From positions 698,561 through 762,560 of the forward strand of contig NZ_FONW01000001.1 of the NCBI RefSeq assembly GCF_900113005.1: a stretch of DNA of 64,000 bases, read 5' to 3'. A model generated the notes under the pieces. That model searched no databases. It was not told where the DNA came from and saw only the letters and a list, made by a program, of their open reading frames with translations. The translations under genes and the position numbers were made by a program. The stretch comes from Sunxiuqinia elliptica. Its GTDB lineage: Bacteria; Bacteroidota; Bacteroidia; Bacteroidales; Prolixibacteraceae. How positions within the stretch are numbered: the stretch's first letter is position 1; every line of letters starts with the position of its first letter. Below, piece after piece: positions 1 to 8,709 of this stretch.

Positions 1-1715
1 TGTTCTTCGGTTGTCGCTGAGTAATTCCAGTCTTTCCACCATTGGCGCAGCTCATCAAACTTATGCTTGATCATCTCTTTCAACTGCTCATCATCCATGC
101 CGTCAGCCTCAAAAGAAATATCGCTATCAATTAAATTTTGAACCGCTCGGTTGATAACCTCTAACCGCTCGGGACGAGTACAGGCATCTACCTTGTCAAA
201 AGCATCCTGTTGCATCACGCAGAAGTCAATTGTTAATCCTTTCTGAAATTGGACATAATTGCTTACCGGCACTTTCTTCAAACCAATGGTACTGATCGTT
301 TGATCGATATCATTCGCTTCATTAAGCGTACTTAGCATTTTTTGCCGATCTTTCCACGTTACAAAGCCGTCATAAACAGAAGTGGTATACACCAAAGGAT
401 CGATGGCCGGGTATTTCTTCGCATCGGCACGGTCTTGCGACAGTCCCCAGAAACCACCGGTCGAGTCCATTGTTGCTTGCGTTACGGGTTCCTGGAAGTT
501 GCCACCGGCAGGCGATACAGTGCCAATAAAGGTCAATGAACCTTTAGTGCCTAAATCTTCACCGGCACGTTGGTACATCCCTTTAATCTGATCGGGAATG
601 TCCATTGGAAAGGCTTCGGGACCAGGAATATCTCCCTGACGACCACTGCGTTCGCGTAAGGCTTGCGCCCAACGAGATGTTGAGTCGGCTAATAGCACAA
701 CCTTTTTGCCTTGGTAGCGGTAGTATTCTCCTACTGTTAGCGCAATAAATACGGAAGCCTCACGAGCCGCTACGGGCATCGAGCTGGTGTTACCGAAAAT
801 ACACATACGCTTCATTAAAGACTCACCTGTCGTTGGGTCTTCCAACTCAGCAAATTCTTTAAATACCTCTACGGCCTCTCCGGCGCGCTCACCGCAGGCT
901 GCCATGATAATGATATCTGCAACAGCATATTTACAAAGAGAGTGTTGTAGTACGGTTTTTCCTGCGCCGAAAGGGCCGGGGTTTCCTACTGTTCCGCCAT
1001 AGCCTACTGGGGCTAATAAATCGATAACACGTGTGCCGGTTGAAATAGGATGCTTTGGTATCGATCGTTCCCTAAATGGAATAGGCGATTTTACAGGCTG
1101 ACGAAAAGCCAGCTTCAGCTCGCGTTTATTACCTAATTCATCAACTACTACAGCCACTTGCTGAGTAATATTAACGGAACTCTTTTCGATGATGCTTTCC
1201 ACTTTGCAAGGTCCAAAGCTAAATGGGACCAATATTTTATGATCCACCTTGCCTTCAGGGACCGAGCCAATGACATCACCGCCAGTAACTGTATCACCAA
1301 CTTTGGCACTTGGCGTGAAATCCCATAATGCTTCCTCGTCTAAAGCTGGAGCATTCATGCCGGGCTTTAGATAAGCATCTTCTTCACTTAACTTGTACAA
1401 AGGGTTCTGAAGTCCATCCCAGACACTGGTTAAAAGCCCAGGTCCCAACAATACGGATAAAGGCGTACCTTTAAACACGACTTCATCCCCAATTTTGGCA
1501 CCGGTTAAGTCTTCGAAAACCTGCATTTCTACAATACCTGCATCGGCATTTTTGGGATCAGGCAATATCTGCAAAACCTCCGCCTGGAGGAACTTTCCAT
1601 CAACGGCAATTTCAGCAGTTTCACCCATTATCACATCATCGAAGAATCGGGCTTTCACCAACGAATCTTGGATGGAAATAAGGTTTCCTGTCCTCTTTTT
1701 ATTGATATCGTTCAT
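1..1715 (-). CDS. atpA: V-type ATP synthase catalytic subunit A (3' end off window)
   Basis: Catalytic nucleotide-binding subunit of the V/A-type rotary ATPase, which couples ATP hydrolysis or synthesis to H+ or Na+ transport at the inner membrane. Read on the minus strand from an ATG at 1715, the frame stays open for 571 codons to the window edge; the bacterial family is about 585-590 aa, so only a short C-terminus is missing. The Walker A loop GPFGAGKT lies at residues 247-254, preceded by the PVGYGGTVGNPG stretch typical of A subunits, with ADSTSRWAQALRERSGR further on. The N-terminal beta-barrel (GNLISIQDSLVKARF) is present. It reads away from recX. The B, D, I and K subunit genes would be expected downstream, outside the window; no V-ATPase gene lies upstream. 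Confidence 0.95.
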   Translation of the reverse strand, partial: MNDINKKRTGNLISIQDSLVKARFFDDVIMGETAEIAVDGKFLQAEVLQILPDPKNADAGIVEMQVFEDLTGAKIGDEVVFKGTPLSVLLGPGLLTSVWDGLQNPLYKLSEEDAYLKPGMNAPALDEEALWDFTPSAKVGDTVTGGDVIGSVPEGKVDHKILVPFSFGPCKVESIIEKSSVNITQQVAVVVDELGNKRELKLAFRQPVKSPIPFRERSIPKHPISTGTRVIDLLAPVGYGGTVGNPGPFGAGKTVLQHSLCKYAVADIIIMAACGERAGEAVEVFKEFAELEDPTTGESLMKRMCIFGNTSSMPVAAREASVFIALTVGEYYRYQGKKVVLLADSTSRWAQALRERSGRQGDIPGPEAFPMDIPDQIKGMYQRAGEDLGTKGSLTFIGTVSPAGGNFQEPVTQATMDSTGGFWGLSQDRADAKKYPAIDPLVYTTSVYDGFVTWKDRQKMLSTLNEANDIDQTISTIGLKKVPVSNYVQFQKGLTIDFCVMQQDAFDKVDACTRPERLEVINRAVQNLIDSDISFEADGMDDEQLKEMIKHKFDELRQWWKDWNYSATTEE

Positions 1716-2341
1716 AGTTAATATATTAAAAGCAGCTGGGTATTCCCAGCTGACTCCCCGTTACAAATTTTAAAACAATGTAAACAACAGACAACTCCAT
1801 TTTCATTAATTCCCAAAAAAGAAGGAATTGCCTTGAAAGTTTCTTTCAAAAAATCGAATGATGCTACTTTAAGCTCTATTCACTCTTTTCTCGTATGCTT
1901 TGCTGGTAAAACCTATGTGTTTAGTTTGCATCGTGTGAGTATTTTGGGCTGTCGTAGCTTTCTTTTTTTGGAAACCAAATATAAGTTTTTTGCATTTATT
2001 TCAGTTGAATGTTATATGAAATTAACTTTCTTTCATACAAAAGTTAAGATTGTAAATTAATTGTAGCTCTTTTAGTTCGCCCGGTTTGTATAGTCAATTA
2101 GGGCTATGGTTGGCAAGTCGGTTGCAATGGCTGCTTGATATTTATCAATGACAGGCTTGTTTGTGTCTTTGAGTGGAAGCAAAATGCAGGAGTGGTGGCT
2201 TGAAGGTTACTCGGTGGAGCATGGCGGAGTTAAAAGTAGCATGACGATGTGATTAGGAGTAGTGCTCAATCATAAAAGCAGGATCTTTTGCCTTTCGTGA
2301 ATCGAGTTGTATCTTGTCGGCAAAATGGATGAAGATTAACC
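1716..2341. other. Divergent intergenic region between atpA and recX
   Basis: 626 bp between divergent genes. Apart from the hairpin at 1733-1752 I see no RNA gene and no convincing coding region. A 75-codon plus-strand frame at 1833-2060 has atypical Phe/Ser-rich composition and no recognisable motif. The region must hold the promoters of both genes, but I could not identify a clear TTG-N19-TAnnTTTG pair. Confidence 0.6.
1733..1752 (-). promoter_or_regulatory. Hairpin just upstream of the V-ATPase A start
   Basis: A perfect 8-bp stem (cagctggg / cccagctg) with a 4-nt loop. In minus-strand orientation it ends 17 nt before the ATG at 1715 and is followed by CTTTTAATAT. It could be a leader structure of the atpA transcript or a weak terminator of something upstream. 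The sequence does not decide between these. Confidence 0.35.
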
Positions 2342-2809
2342 ATGCAGAATCAGCAGCAAGAAGCTTTTCAGCGTGCGGCCAATTTGTGTAGTCGCTACGA
2401 AAAATGTTCAGGAGATATTTTTCAGAAACTTATTCAATGGGGATTGACAGAGGATGAGGCGTTTCCGGTTTTGGATGCACTGAAGGAAGAGAAATATATC
2501 GATGACGAACGGTTTGCCCGTAGCTTTGTGCGAGATAAATTTCGATTTAACAAATGGGGAAAGTTAAAAATAAGCAATCACTTGCGAGCGAAAAGAGTGG
2601 AGTCGCGATTGATTGATGAAGCCTTGACCGAAATTGATGAGTCGGATTATCAAGACTTGCTGGAACGCTTGCTAAAAGAAAAGAACAGAGGTTTAAAGGC
2701 TGGGAGTGAGCAAGAACGGAAAGCGAAGCTGTTTCGGTTTGCCCAGGGGAGAGGCTTTGAGGGGAATCTGATTTTTGAAGTCCTTAGCCAGTTGTTAGCT
2801 CGCGAGTAG
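2342..2809 (+). CDS. recX: Regulatory protein RecX
   Basis: Small modulator that binds and inhibits RecA filaments during recombination and SOS. The 155-aa product has the RecX three-helix repeat pattern: an N-terminal repeat (CSRYEKCSGDIFQKLIQWG), the hallmark DDERFARSFVRDKF segment at about residues 54-67, and GKLKISNHLRAKRV, where other family members have G..ri...L..kGv. Length is normal for the family. The ATG at 2342 is preceded by aagattaacc with no strong Shine-Dalgarno, which is usual in Bacteroidota. It stands alone, divergent from the V-ATPase gene, with dnaE 156 bp downstream on the same strand. Confidence 0.9.
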   Translation: MQNQQQEAFQRAANLCSRYEKCSGDIFQKLIQWGLTEDEAFPVLDALKEEKYIDDERFARSFVRDKFRFNKWGKLKISNHLRAKRVESRLIDEALTEIDESDYQDLLERLLKEKNRGLKAGSEQERKAKLFRFAQGRGFEGNLIFEVLSQLLARE

Positions 2810-2965
2810 GCGTTATGTCGCTCGTATTCTTTTCGATGGAGAACCCTTTTTCACTTATCATGTTTTTATTAACAGGGGTTTTTGTTGCCGGCTGAAAAAC
2901 GTAATTTTATGCTGCTAAATTTTTCGGGGAAAGATGAAGTTGAAGATTGATAAAACGCATTGATA

Positions 2966-5900
2966 ATGATACCTTTTACACATTTACACGTACACTCACA
3001 ATATTCAATTCTGGACGGGGCTGCAAGCGTTAAAGGGCTTGTTGCTAAAGCGAAGGGAGATGGGATGAAGGCTTTGGCCTTAACCGACCACGGAATGATG
3101 TTCGGGATAAAAGAATTTTATGATGTTTGTAAGCGCGAGGGGGTAAAACCGATTTTGGGATGTGAGACTTATGTCGCCTCCCGGAATATCGAAGACAAAA
3201 AAGATAAAGTTGACCGTTCGGGGGAGCACCTCATTCTATTGGCTAAGAACCTGAAAGGTTATCGGAACCTGATAAAGCTGATTTCGATTGCCAGCAACGA
3301 AGGGTTTTATTATAAACCTCGTATCGATAAGAAGATTCTTGAAAAGTATAGTGAAGGCCTGGTGGTTTCTTCTGCTTGCCTTGGGGGAGAAGTTGCCCAA
3401 AAGATTATGAATAATGCCATCGAGGAGGCCGAGGAGACTATAGAGTGGTTTAAGTCGGTGTTTGGCGAAGATTATTACTTAGAGTTACAGCGACATAAGT
3501 CAGACGATCCGCAGCGAAATGAGGATGTTTATAAGAATCAGGTATTGGTTAACAAAGTAATTCTAGAGCTGGCTGAAAAACACCAGGTTAAAGTAATTGC
3601 GACCAACGATGTTCACTTTATCAATGAAGAAGATGCTGATGCGCATGACCTCCTGATTTGTTTGAATACAGGGAAAGATATTGATGATCCTAACCGGATG
3701 CGCTACACCAAACAGGAGTGGTTTAAAACAACTGCCGAAATGAATCAGTTGTTTGCCGATGTGCCGGAATCATTGGTTAACACGCAAGAGATTGCAGATA
3801 AGATTGAGGAGTATGAATTGAACTCTGCTCCCATTATGCCTTTCTTTCCAATTCCTGAAGAGTTTGGAACGGAAGAAGAATATAAGGGACGTTACATTGA
3901 AGAGGATTTAAAAGAAGAATTTAAGGATGGAGCTTTTGAGCGCTTAGGTGGCTATGATAAGGTGATCCGTATTAAGCTTGAAGCTGACTACCTGAGTCAC
4001 CTGACTTTTGAAGGCGCGAAAGAAGATTATCGATATGGCGATCCCCTTCCGCAAGACATTGTTGAGCGTTTGGAGTTTGAGTTGAATACCATTAAAACGA
4101 TGGGTTTTCCGGGCTACTTCCTGATTACGCAAGACTTTATCAACGCCGCTCGCGAAATGGGAGTGCTCGTAGGTCCCGGCCGTGGATCTGCTGCGGGAGC
4201 AGCAGTTTCTTACTGTGTTGGGATTACCAATATTGACCCGATTAAGCACGACTTACTATTTGAGCGTTTCTTAAACCCGGATCGTATTTCCATGCCCGAT
4301 GTGGATATCGACTTCGATGATGACGGAAGGCAGTTGGTGTTGGATTGGGTGACCGAAAAGTACGGGCGGGATCGGGTTGCGCATATTTGTACGTTTGGAA
4401 CTATGGCTACCAAGTTGGCCATTCGAGATGTGGCTCGTGTATTGAAGTTGCCGCTACCAGAGGCAGACCGCTTAGCTAAGCTAGTGCCTGAAGCTCCTAA
4501 AATGAGCTTTGTCAAGGCTTACAAGGAAAGCCCAGAACTTAAGCGAGAAAAGAACTCAGATATTCCGCTGGTGGCCGATACGCTCAAATTCGCTGAGACG
4601 CTTGAAGGGTCGGTTCGGCAAACAGGGGTGCATGCCTGCGGGGTATTGATTGGCCGTGATCCTTTGGATGAGCATGTTCCATTGATGCCAACCAAAGAAG
4701 AAGAACTTTATACGACGCAATATGATGGTCGTTTTGTAGAGGATATTGGCTTGCTGAAGATGGACTTCCTGGGGCTTAAAACCTTGTCAATCATCAAGGA
4801 AGCTCTTGAGAATATTCGCTTGTCCAGAGGTTTGGAAGTTGATATTGACGCTATTCCGGGCGATGATGACAAAACATTTGAGCTTTTTAGCCGAGGAGAT
4901 ACCACTGCCATCTTCCAGTTTGAATCTCCGGGGATGAAGAAGCACCTCCGGAATCTGAAACCCAACCGTTTTGAGGACTTGGTGGCGATGAACGCTTTAT
5001 ATCGCCCTGGGCCAATGGAATATATTCCGGATTATATTGATCGTAAACATGGGCGCAAGAAAGTAGAGTATGATCATCCGATGATGGAGAAGTACCTGAA
5101 GGACACTTATGGAATTACGGTTTTCCAGGAGCAGGTGATGTTACTCTCGCGGCACTTGGCTAATTTTACCCGAGGTGACTCGGACTCGCTGCGTAAGGCC
5201 ATGGGGAAAAAGATTATAGCGATGATGGATAAGCTTAAAGTGAAGTTTATCGATGGCTGTAAGGCTAACCCCAAATTTATTGAAGGCTGCGAGCAGGTCA
5301 GGAAAGAGCCGGATGTGCTGATTGAGAAAATCTGGAAAGACTGGGAGGCTTTTGCTTCTTATGCATTTAACAAGTCGCACTCGGTTTGCTATGCACACAT
5401 TGCTTATCAAACAGGTTACCTGAAAGCACACTTTCCTGCCGAGTTTATGGCGGCTAACATGAGCCGAAATTTGAGTAATATTGTTGATATTACCAAGTTG
5501 ATGGAGGAGTCCAAGCGAATGGGAATCAATGTTCTTGGACCTGATGTGAATGAGAGTTTCTTGAAGTTCATGGTAAACAAGGAAGGTGATGTTCGTTTTG
5601 GAATGGCTGCCATCAAAGGGGTTGGAGCAGGAGCTGTTACCGATATTGTTAAGGCACGTGAATCCGGTTTGTTTACTTCTGTTTTTGATTTTGTAGAGCG
5701 GGTTAACCTGCATTCGGTTAATAAAAAGAATATTGAAGCTTTGGCGATGGCTGGAGCGTTTGACAGTTTTGGTACGATAAAACGAGCGCAATTTTTTGCC
5801 TCTGTTGTAGAGAATGAACCCACCTTTATTGAGCGGCTCATTCGGTATGGGCACCAGATGCAGCTGGAAAGTAATAATGCGCAGCAATCTTTGTTTGGCG

Positions 5901-6610
5901 AGGTAATGTCGGCCCAAGCTGTAAAAACACCTGATATCCCTGGATCTCCAGAGTGGCCTAAAATTGTTTTGCTAGAAAAGGAAAAGGCCTTGATTGGAAT
6001 TTACTTGTCTTCGCATCCGCTGGACGAATACAAATTGGAGGTGGAGAACTTCACAAGTCGGGAATTTTCCTTAAAAGATCTGAATAATAATATTGAAGCT
6101 TTGCGTGGGCGTGAGCTTACGTTTGCGGGCATGGTGACGGAAAGTCGGGAGGCGATTGGTAAAACCGGGAAGCACTTTAGTACCATGACCTTGTCGGACT
6201 ACATGGACTCGCATACATTTTTCTTTTTTGGGAAGAACTATGTCGAGTTTTCCAAATACTGTAAAAATGGACTTTTCTTAATGATTAAAGGGCAGGTTCA
6301 GCCTCGGTTTAATTCCGATCAATTGGAGTTTAAAATTAGAAGTATTGAACTATTGTCCGAAGTTCGGAAGAATAATGTTAAGTCGGTAACGCTTCAAATG
6401 TCGATCAATGCGGTAACCCCCGAATTGATTCAGGAGATTGAAAGTATGAGCCTTAAGAATAAGGGAAAGGCCTTGCTTCGATTTAATGTTTGGGATAAGG
6501 AAACAAAAAGTATGGTTAGCCTGTTTTCAAGAAATACTCGCGTCGAAATGACACATGAGTTAGAGAACTTTTTAAGAGATCACGACTTGCTGACTTTTAA
6601 AATTAATTAG
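2966..6610 (+). CDS. dnaE: DNA polymerase III alpha subunit
   Basis: Replicative DNA polymerase catalytic subunit (C-family). From the ATG at 2966 it gives 1214 aa; an in-frame TTG at 2960 is possible but less likely. Domains in order: N-terminal PHP domain (HLHVHSQYSILDG at about residues 4-16, LTDHG following), C-family polymerase palm with GPGRGSAAGA (about 402) and the catalytic acidic motif PDVDIDFDD (about 443-452), the third acidic motif KMDFLGLKTL (about 598), fingers (FQFESPGMKKHL), an HhH region (NALAMAGAFDSF-like) and a C-terminal OB fold (LTFAGMVTE). It is full length with no frameshift. It is followed 45 bp later by trxA on the same strand. Confidence 0.97.
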   Translation: MIPFTHLHVHSQYSILDGAASVKGLVAKAKGDGMKALALTDHGMMFGIKEFYDVCKREGVKPILGCETYVASRNIEDKKDKVDRSGEHLILLAKNLKGYRNLIKLISIASNEGFYYKPRIDKKILEKYSEGLVVSSACLGGEVAQKIMNNAIEEAEETIEWFKSVFGEDYYLELQRHKSDDPQRNEDVYKNQVLVNKVILELAEKHQVKVIATNDVHFINEEDADAHDLLICLNTGKDIDDPNRMRYTKQEWFKTTAEMNQLFADVPESLVNTQEIADKIEEYELNSAPIMPFFPIPEEFGTEEEYKGRYIEEDLKEEFKDGAFERLGGYDKVIRIKLEADYLSHLTFEGAKEDYRYGDPLPQDIVERLEFELNTIKTMGFPGYFLITQDFINAAREMGVLVGPGRGSAAGAAVSYCVGITNIDPIKHDLLFERFLNPDRISMPDVDIDFDDDGRQLVLDWVTEKYGRDRVAHICTFGTMATKLAIRDVARVLKLPLPEADRLAKLVPEAPKMSFVKAYKESPELKREKNSDIPLVADTLKFAETLEGSVRQTGVHACGVLIGRDPLDEHVPLMPTKEEELYTTQYDGRFVEDIGLLKMDFLGLKTLSIIKEALENIRLSRGLEVDIDAIPGDDDKTFELFSRGDTTAIFQFESPGMKKHLRNLKPNRFEDLVAMNALYRPGPMEYIPDYIDRKHGRKKVEYDHPMMEKYLKDTYGITVFQEQVMLLSRHLANFTRGDSDSLRKAMGKKIIAMMDKLKVKFIDGCKANPKFIEGCEQVRKEPDVLIEKIWKDWEAFASYAFNKSHSVCYAHIAYQTGYLKAHFPAEFMAANMSRNLSNIVDITKLMEESKRMGINVLGPDVNESFLKFMVNKEGDVRFGMAAIKGVGAGAVTDIVKARESGLFTSVFDFVERVNLHSVNKKNIEALAMAGAFDSFGTIKRAQFFASVVENEPTFIERLIRYGHQMQLESNNAQQSLFGEVMSAQAVKTPDIPGSPEWPKIVLLEKEKALIGIYLSSHPLDEYKLEVENFTSREFSLKDLNNNIEALRGRELTFAGMVTESREAIGKTGKHFSTMTLSDYMDSHTFFFFGKNYVEFSKYCKNGLFLMIKGQVQPRFNSDQLEFKIRSIELLSEVRKNNVKSVTLQMSINAVTPELIQEIESMSLKNKGKALLRFNVWDKETKSMVSLFSRNTRVEMTHELENFLRDHDLLTFKIN

Positions 6611-6655
6611 TTTTGCAAGCAAGCAATTGAATAATACTTAAAACAATATTGAATT

Positions 6656-6973
6656 ATGGCACAAGAAGTAAATGATGCAAACTTTGAGGAAGTGGTTTTG
6701 CAATCAGACAAACCCGTTTTAGTTGACTTTTGGGCAGAATGGTGTGGTCCTTGCCGGATGGTAGCTCCTGTTGTTGAGGAATTATCTCAGGACTACGAAG
6801 GTAAGTTGTTGGTTACAAAAGTAGATGTTGACAGCAACCCGGAAACAGCGATGAAATTCGGTATTCGGAATATTCCAACAATTTTGTTTATCAAAGGCGG
6901 AGAAGTAGTTGATAAGCACGTTGGAGCAGCTCCAAAAGCCGCATTAGCTGAGAAAATTGATGCTTTGCTCTAA
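6656..6973 (+). CDS. trxA: Thioredoxin
   Basis: Cytoplasmic disulfide reductase of 105 aa. It carries the canonical WCGPC active site at residues 30-34 (FWAEWCGPCRMVAPV) and the cis-proline loop RNIPTILFIKGGE. It has no signal peptide. It lies 45 bp downstream of dnaE and ends 27 bp before a strong terminator shared with the convergent rpsP gene. The length and motifs match classical TrxA rather than a TlpA-type protein. Confidence 0.97.
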   Translation: MAQEVNDANFEEVVLQSDKPVLVDFWAEWCGPCRMVAPVVEELSQDYEGKLLVTKVDVDSNPETAMKFGIRNIPTILFIKGGEVVDKHVGAAPKAALAEKIDALL

Positions 6974-7000
6974 GCAAGAACATAAGAAATTAAGACAGAA

Positions 7001-7034
7001 AAAGGGCTGAACAATTATTGTTCAGCCCTTTCTA
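7001..7034. terminator. Bidirectional terminator between trxA and rpsP
   Basis: A perfect 14-bp stem (7001-7014 with 7018-7031) around a 3-nt loop, with an A-run on the left and T-rich sequence on the right. It can therefore serve trxA on the plus strand and rpsP on the minus strand. Confidence 0.9.
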
Positions 7035-7074
7035 TTTCTTTGCTGTTCTATTTCAACAATAGAACGGAGAATGC

Positions 7075-7680
7075 TTATTCAGCTTTTTTCTCTTCTTCGT
7101 CAGCTTTTGGTTCTTCGGCTGCAGGTGCTTCAGCTGCTGGAGTTTCCTCAGTAGCTTCTGCTTCTTCAGCTGGAGCTTCTTCCTCTTCAGGAGCGTTGGC
7201 TGCTTCAGCTTCAGCTGCTAATTCAGCATTGCGCTTTGCAATAGCTTCTGCACGGTCGGCATTCACTTTTGCTTCTGCTTCAAGCATTTGTGCTTTTACA
7301 GTTTCTTCATCTTTTGACAAACGATCTTTCTTCGCTTGAATCTTCGCTTCTTTATCAGCTAACCAAGCTTCGAAACGACGTTCAGCTTCTGCTTCGTCAA
7401 AAGCACCTTTTGCAACACCTCCAAGTAGGTGTTTCTTGTACAATACTCCTTTGTAAGATAAAATAGCTCTTACAGTGTCTGTTGGTTGTGCACCTTTTGT
7501 AAGCCAGTCTAAAGCTTTATCAAAATCAAGATCGATCGTAGCAGGATTTGTGTTTGGGTTATAAGATCCAATCCTTTCAATAAAACGACCATCTCGTGGT
7601 GCCCTGCTATCAGCTACCACAATGTGGTAGAAAGCGTAACGTTTGCGACCATGTCGCTGCAATCTGATTTTTGCTGGCAT
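7075..7680 (-). CDS. rpsP: 30S ribosomal protein S16 with long acidic C-terminal extension
   Basis: Small-subunit assembly protein. The N-terminal part (about residues 1-85) is the S16 fold: [40 protein letters not shown] and the [12 protein letters not shown] segment. Residues from about 95 form a charged helical stretch ([17 protein letters not shown]) and then an Ala/Glu/Pro-rich tail, giving 201 aa against about 80-90 in E. coli. Such extensions are common in Bacteroidota S16, so I read it as genuine. It is convergent with trxA and shares the terminator at 7001-7034. Confidence 0.96.
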   Translation of the reverse strand: MPAKIRLQRHGRKRYAFYHIVVADSRAPRDGRFIERIGSYNPNTNPATIDLDFDKALDWLTKGAQPTDTVRAILSYKGVLYKKHLLGGVAKGAFDEAEAERRFEAWLADKEAKIQAKKDRLSKDEETVKAQMLEAEAKVNADRAEAIAKRNAELAAEAEAANAPEEEEAPAEEAEATEETPAAEAPAAEEPKADEEEKKAE

Positions 7681-7724
7681 TTGATTTTAATTTAAATTGA
7701 TAAAACAATTCTAAAATTGTGGCG

Positions 7725-7732
7725 CAAAGATA
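7725..7732 (-). promoter_or_regulatory. Candidate -7 box of the rpsP promoter
   Basis: On the minus strand the octamer TATCTTTG matches the Bacteroidota -7 consensus TAnnTTTG, about 45 nt upstream of the rpsP ATG. No clear TTG -33 box sits 19-20 nt further upstream, so support rests on the -7 match and its position. Confidence 0.5.
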
Positions 7733-7874
7733 TATTTTTATTTTTGAAATGGAGCTATGCCTCAGCGAGTTTTAGATGAAAATGAAAAAAAATAGAAAAT
7801 GTCCGCAACCTTTTTGAACTTTGTTCATCTTCATTCAGTAGTTAAGAACAAAAATAAATAGAAATTTGAAGACT

Positions 7875-8597
7875 ATGAGAAAAATTGTCACACTTGCACT
7901 AGCTGCAGGTTTTTTGGGACTAGTGTCCTGCGAATCAGAAGATATTGCATTTGATCCTTATGCAGATGCATTCATCGTTACAAAAACAGTAGAAAACGAA
8001 GGTCAGGTAGATACATTGTACGGTTTAGCATTGCATGCATTTGGTAATAAAGCGATGACGAGTGTTGATGTAAAATTGACCAATGATGCAGAGGCTTCTT
8101 TCGCTTTGGAGCCTTATTTTAACAACTCATACGATTTCTACTATGAAACACCAGAAGCTGAGTTTACATCAGAAAAACCAGTATTGGGTGATTACAATTT
8201 CACCGTACTTGCTGAGTCAGGCGAAGAGGCAGAACTAAGCGATAAGTTGTTTGAAGATGCTATTTATCCAACAGATTTGATTGAAGCTTCGTACGATGAA
8301 GAAAAAGAAGAAACAACACTTACTTGGAATGAAATTGAAGATGCCGATTATTTCGTTATTAAAGTGTATGACGAAGAGGACAAGCTAGTTTTCAGCCCAA
8401 GCAGAGCTATTGGTGAAGGTGATATGACAGAATATTCTTTCAAAGCTAGCACAGCTGGTTGGCTAAATGGAACGATTCCTGCTGTTGGAAAAAATTTCCG
8501 TGTAGAGTTGGATGCTTACATGTATGAGAGCGGTCAACAAGGAATTAATTTGCAGACAAAAGCAATCAATGAAATTTCAATTATTTGGGGAGAATAA
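7875..8597 (+). CDS. Small secreted lipoprotein of unknown function
   Basis: The ATG at 7875 gives 240 aa; an upstream in-frame TTG at 7866 would add three residues but fits the signal peptide less well. The N-terminus is a lipoprotein signal peptide: MRKIVTLALAAGFLGLVSC with lipobox LVSC and Cys at residue 19, followed by ESED. The mature part is acidic and beta-rich. A segment around residues 140-175 (TTLTWNEIEDADYFVIKVYD) resembles a fibronectin type III-like strand pattern. I do not recognise a named family. It is monocistronic, with its own terminator immediately before the prfB promoter. Confidence 0.8.
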   Translation: MRKIVTLALAAGFLGLVSCESEDIAFDPYADAFIVTKTVENEGQVDTLYGLALHAFGNKAMTSVDVKLTNDAEASFALEPYFNNSYDFYYETPEAEFTSEKPVLGDYNFTVLAESGEEAELSDKLFEDAIYPTDLIEASYDEEKEETTLTWNEIEDADYFVIKVYDEEDKLVFSPSRAIGEGDMTEYSFKASTAGWLNGTIPAVGKNFRVELDAYMYESGQQGINLQTKAINEISIIWGE

Positions 8598-8619
8598 TCA
8601 CCGAATATGTGAATTTAAG

Positions 8620-8657
8620 AACGGGTATCTATCTTGAGGTGGGTGCCCGTTTTTTTA
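8620..8657 (+). terminator. Terminator of the lipoprotein gene
   Basis: A stem of about 10 bp (8620-8629 with 8642-8651, including two G-U pairs) is followed by a T-run to 8656. It sits 22 bp after the stop of the lipoprotein gene and directly abuts the -33 box of the prfB promoter. Confidence 0.8.
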
Positions 8658-8687
8658 TTGATTAATTCCGGTGTTTTGCTACTTTTG
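8658..8687 (+). promoter_or_regulatory. Bacteroidota-type promoter of prfB
   Basis: TTG at 8658-8660, a 19-nt spacer, then TACTTTTG at 8680-8687. This matches the primary sigma consensus of Bacteroidota (TTG-N19-TAnnTTTG). The predicted start is about 15-17 nt before the prfB ATG at 8710, so the leader would be very short. Confidence 0.75.
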
Positions 8688-8709
8688 TGAACAACTAAAA
8701 TGAAGAATT

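Noticed and set aside
1833..2060. 75-codon plus-strand reading frame upstream of recX
   Set aside because: No motif, unusual Phe/Ser-rich composition, no ribosome-binding signal, and position in a divergent promoter region. Treated as chance.
5141..5917. 258-codon minus-strand frame inside dnaE
   Set aside because: Fully antisense to conserved dnaE coding sequence, with no family pattern of its own.
7040..7339. Ala/Ser-rich plus-strand frame
   Set aside because: It is the antisense of the Glu/Ala-rich tail of rpsP; low-complexity codons make such shadows long.
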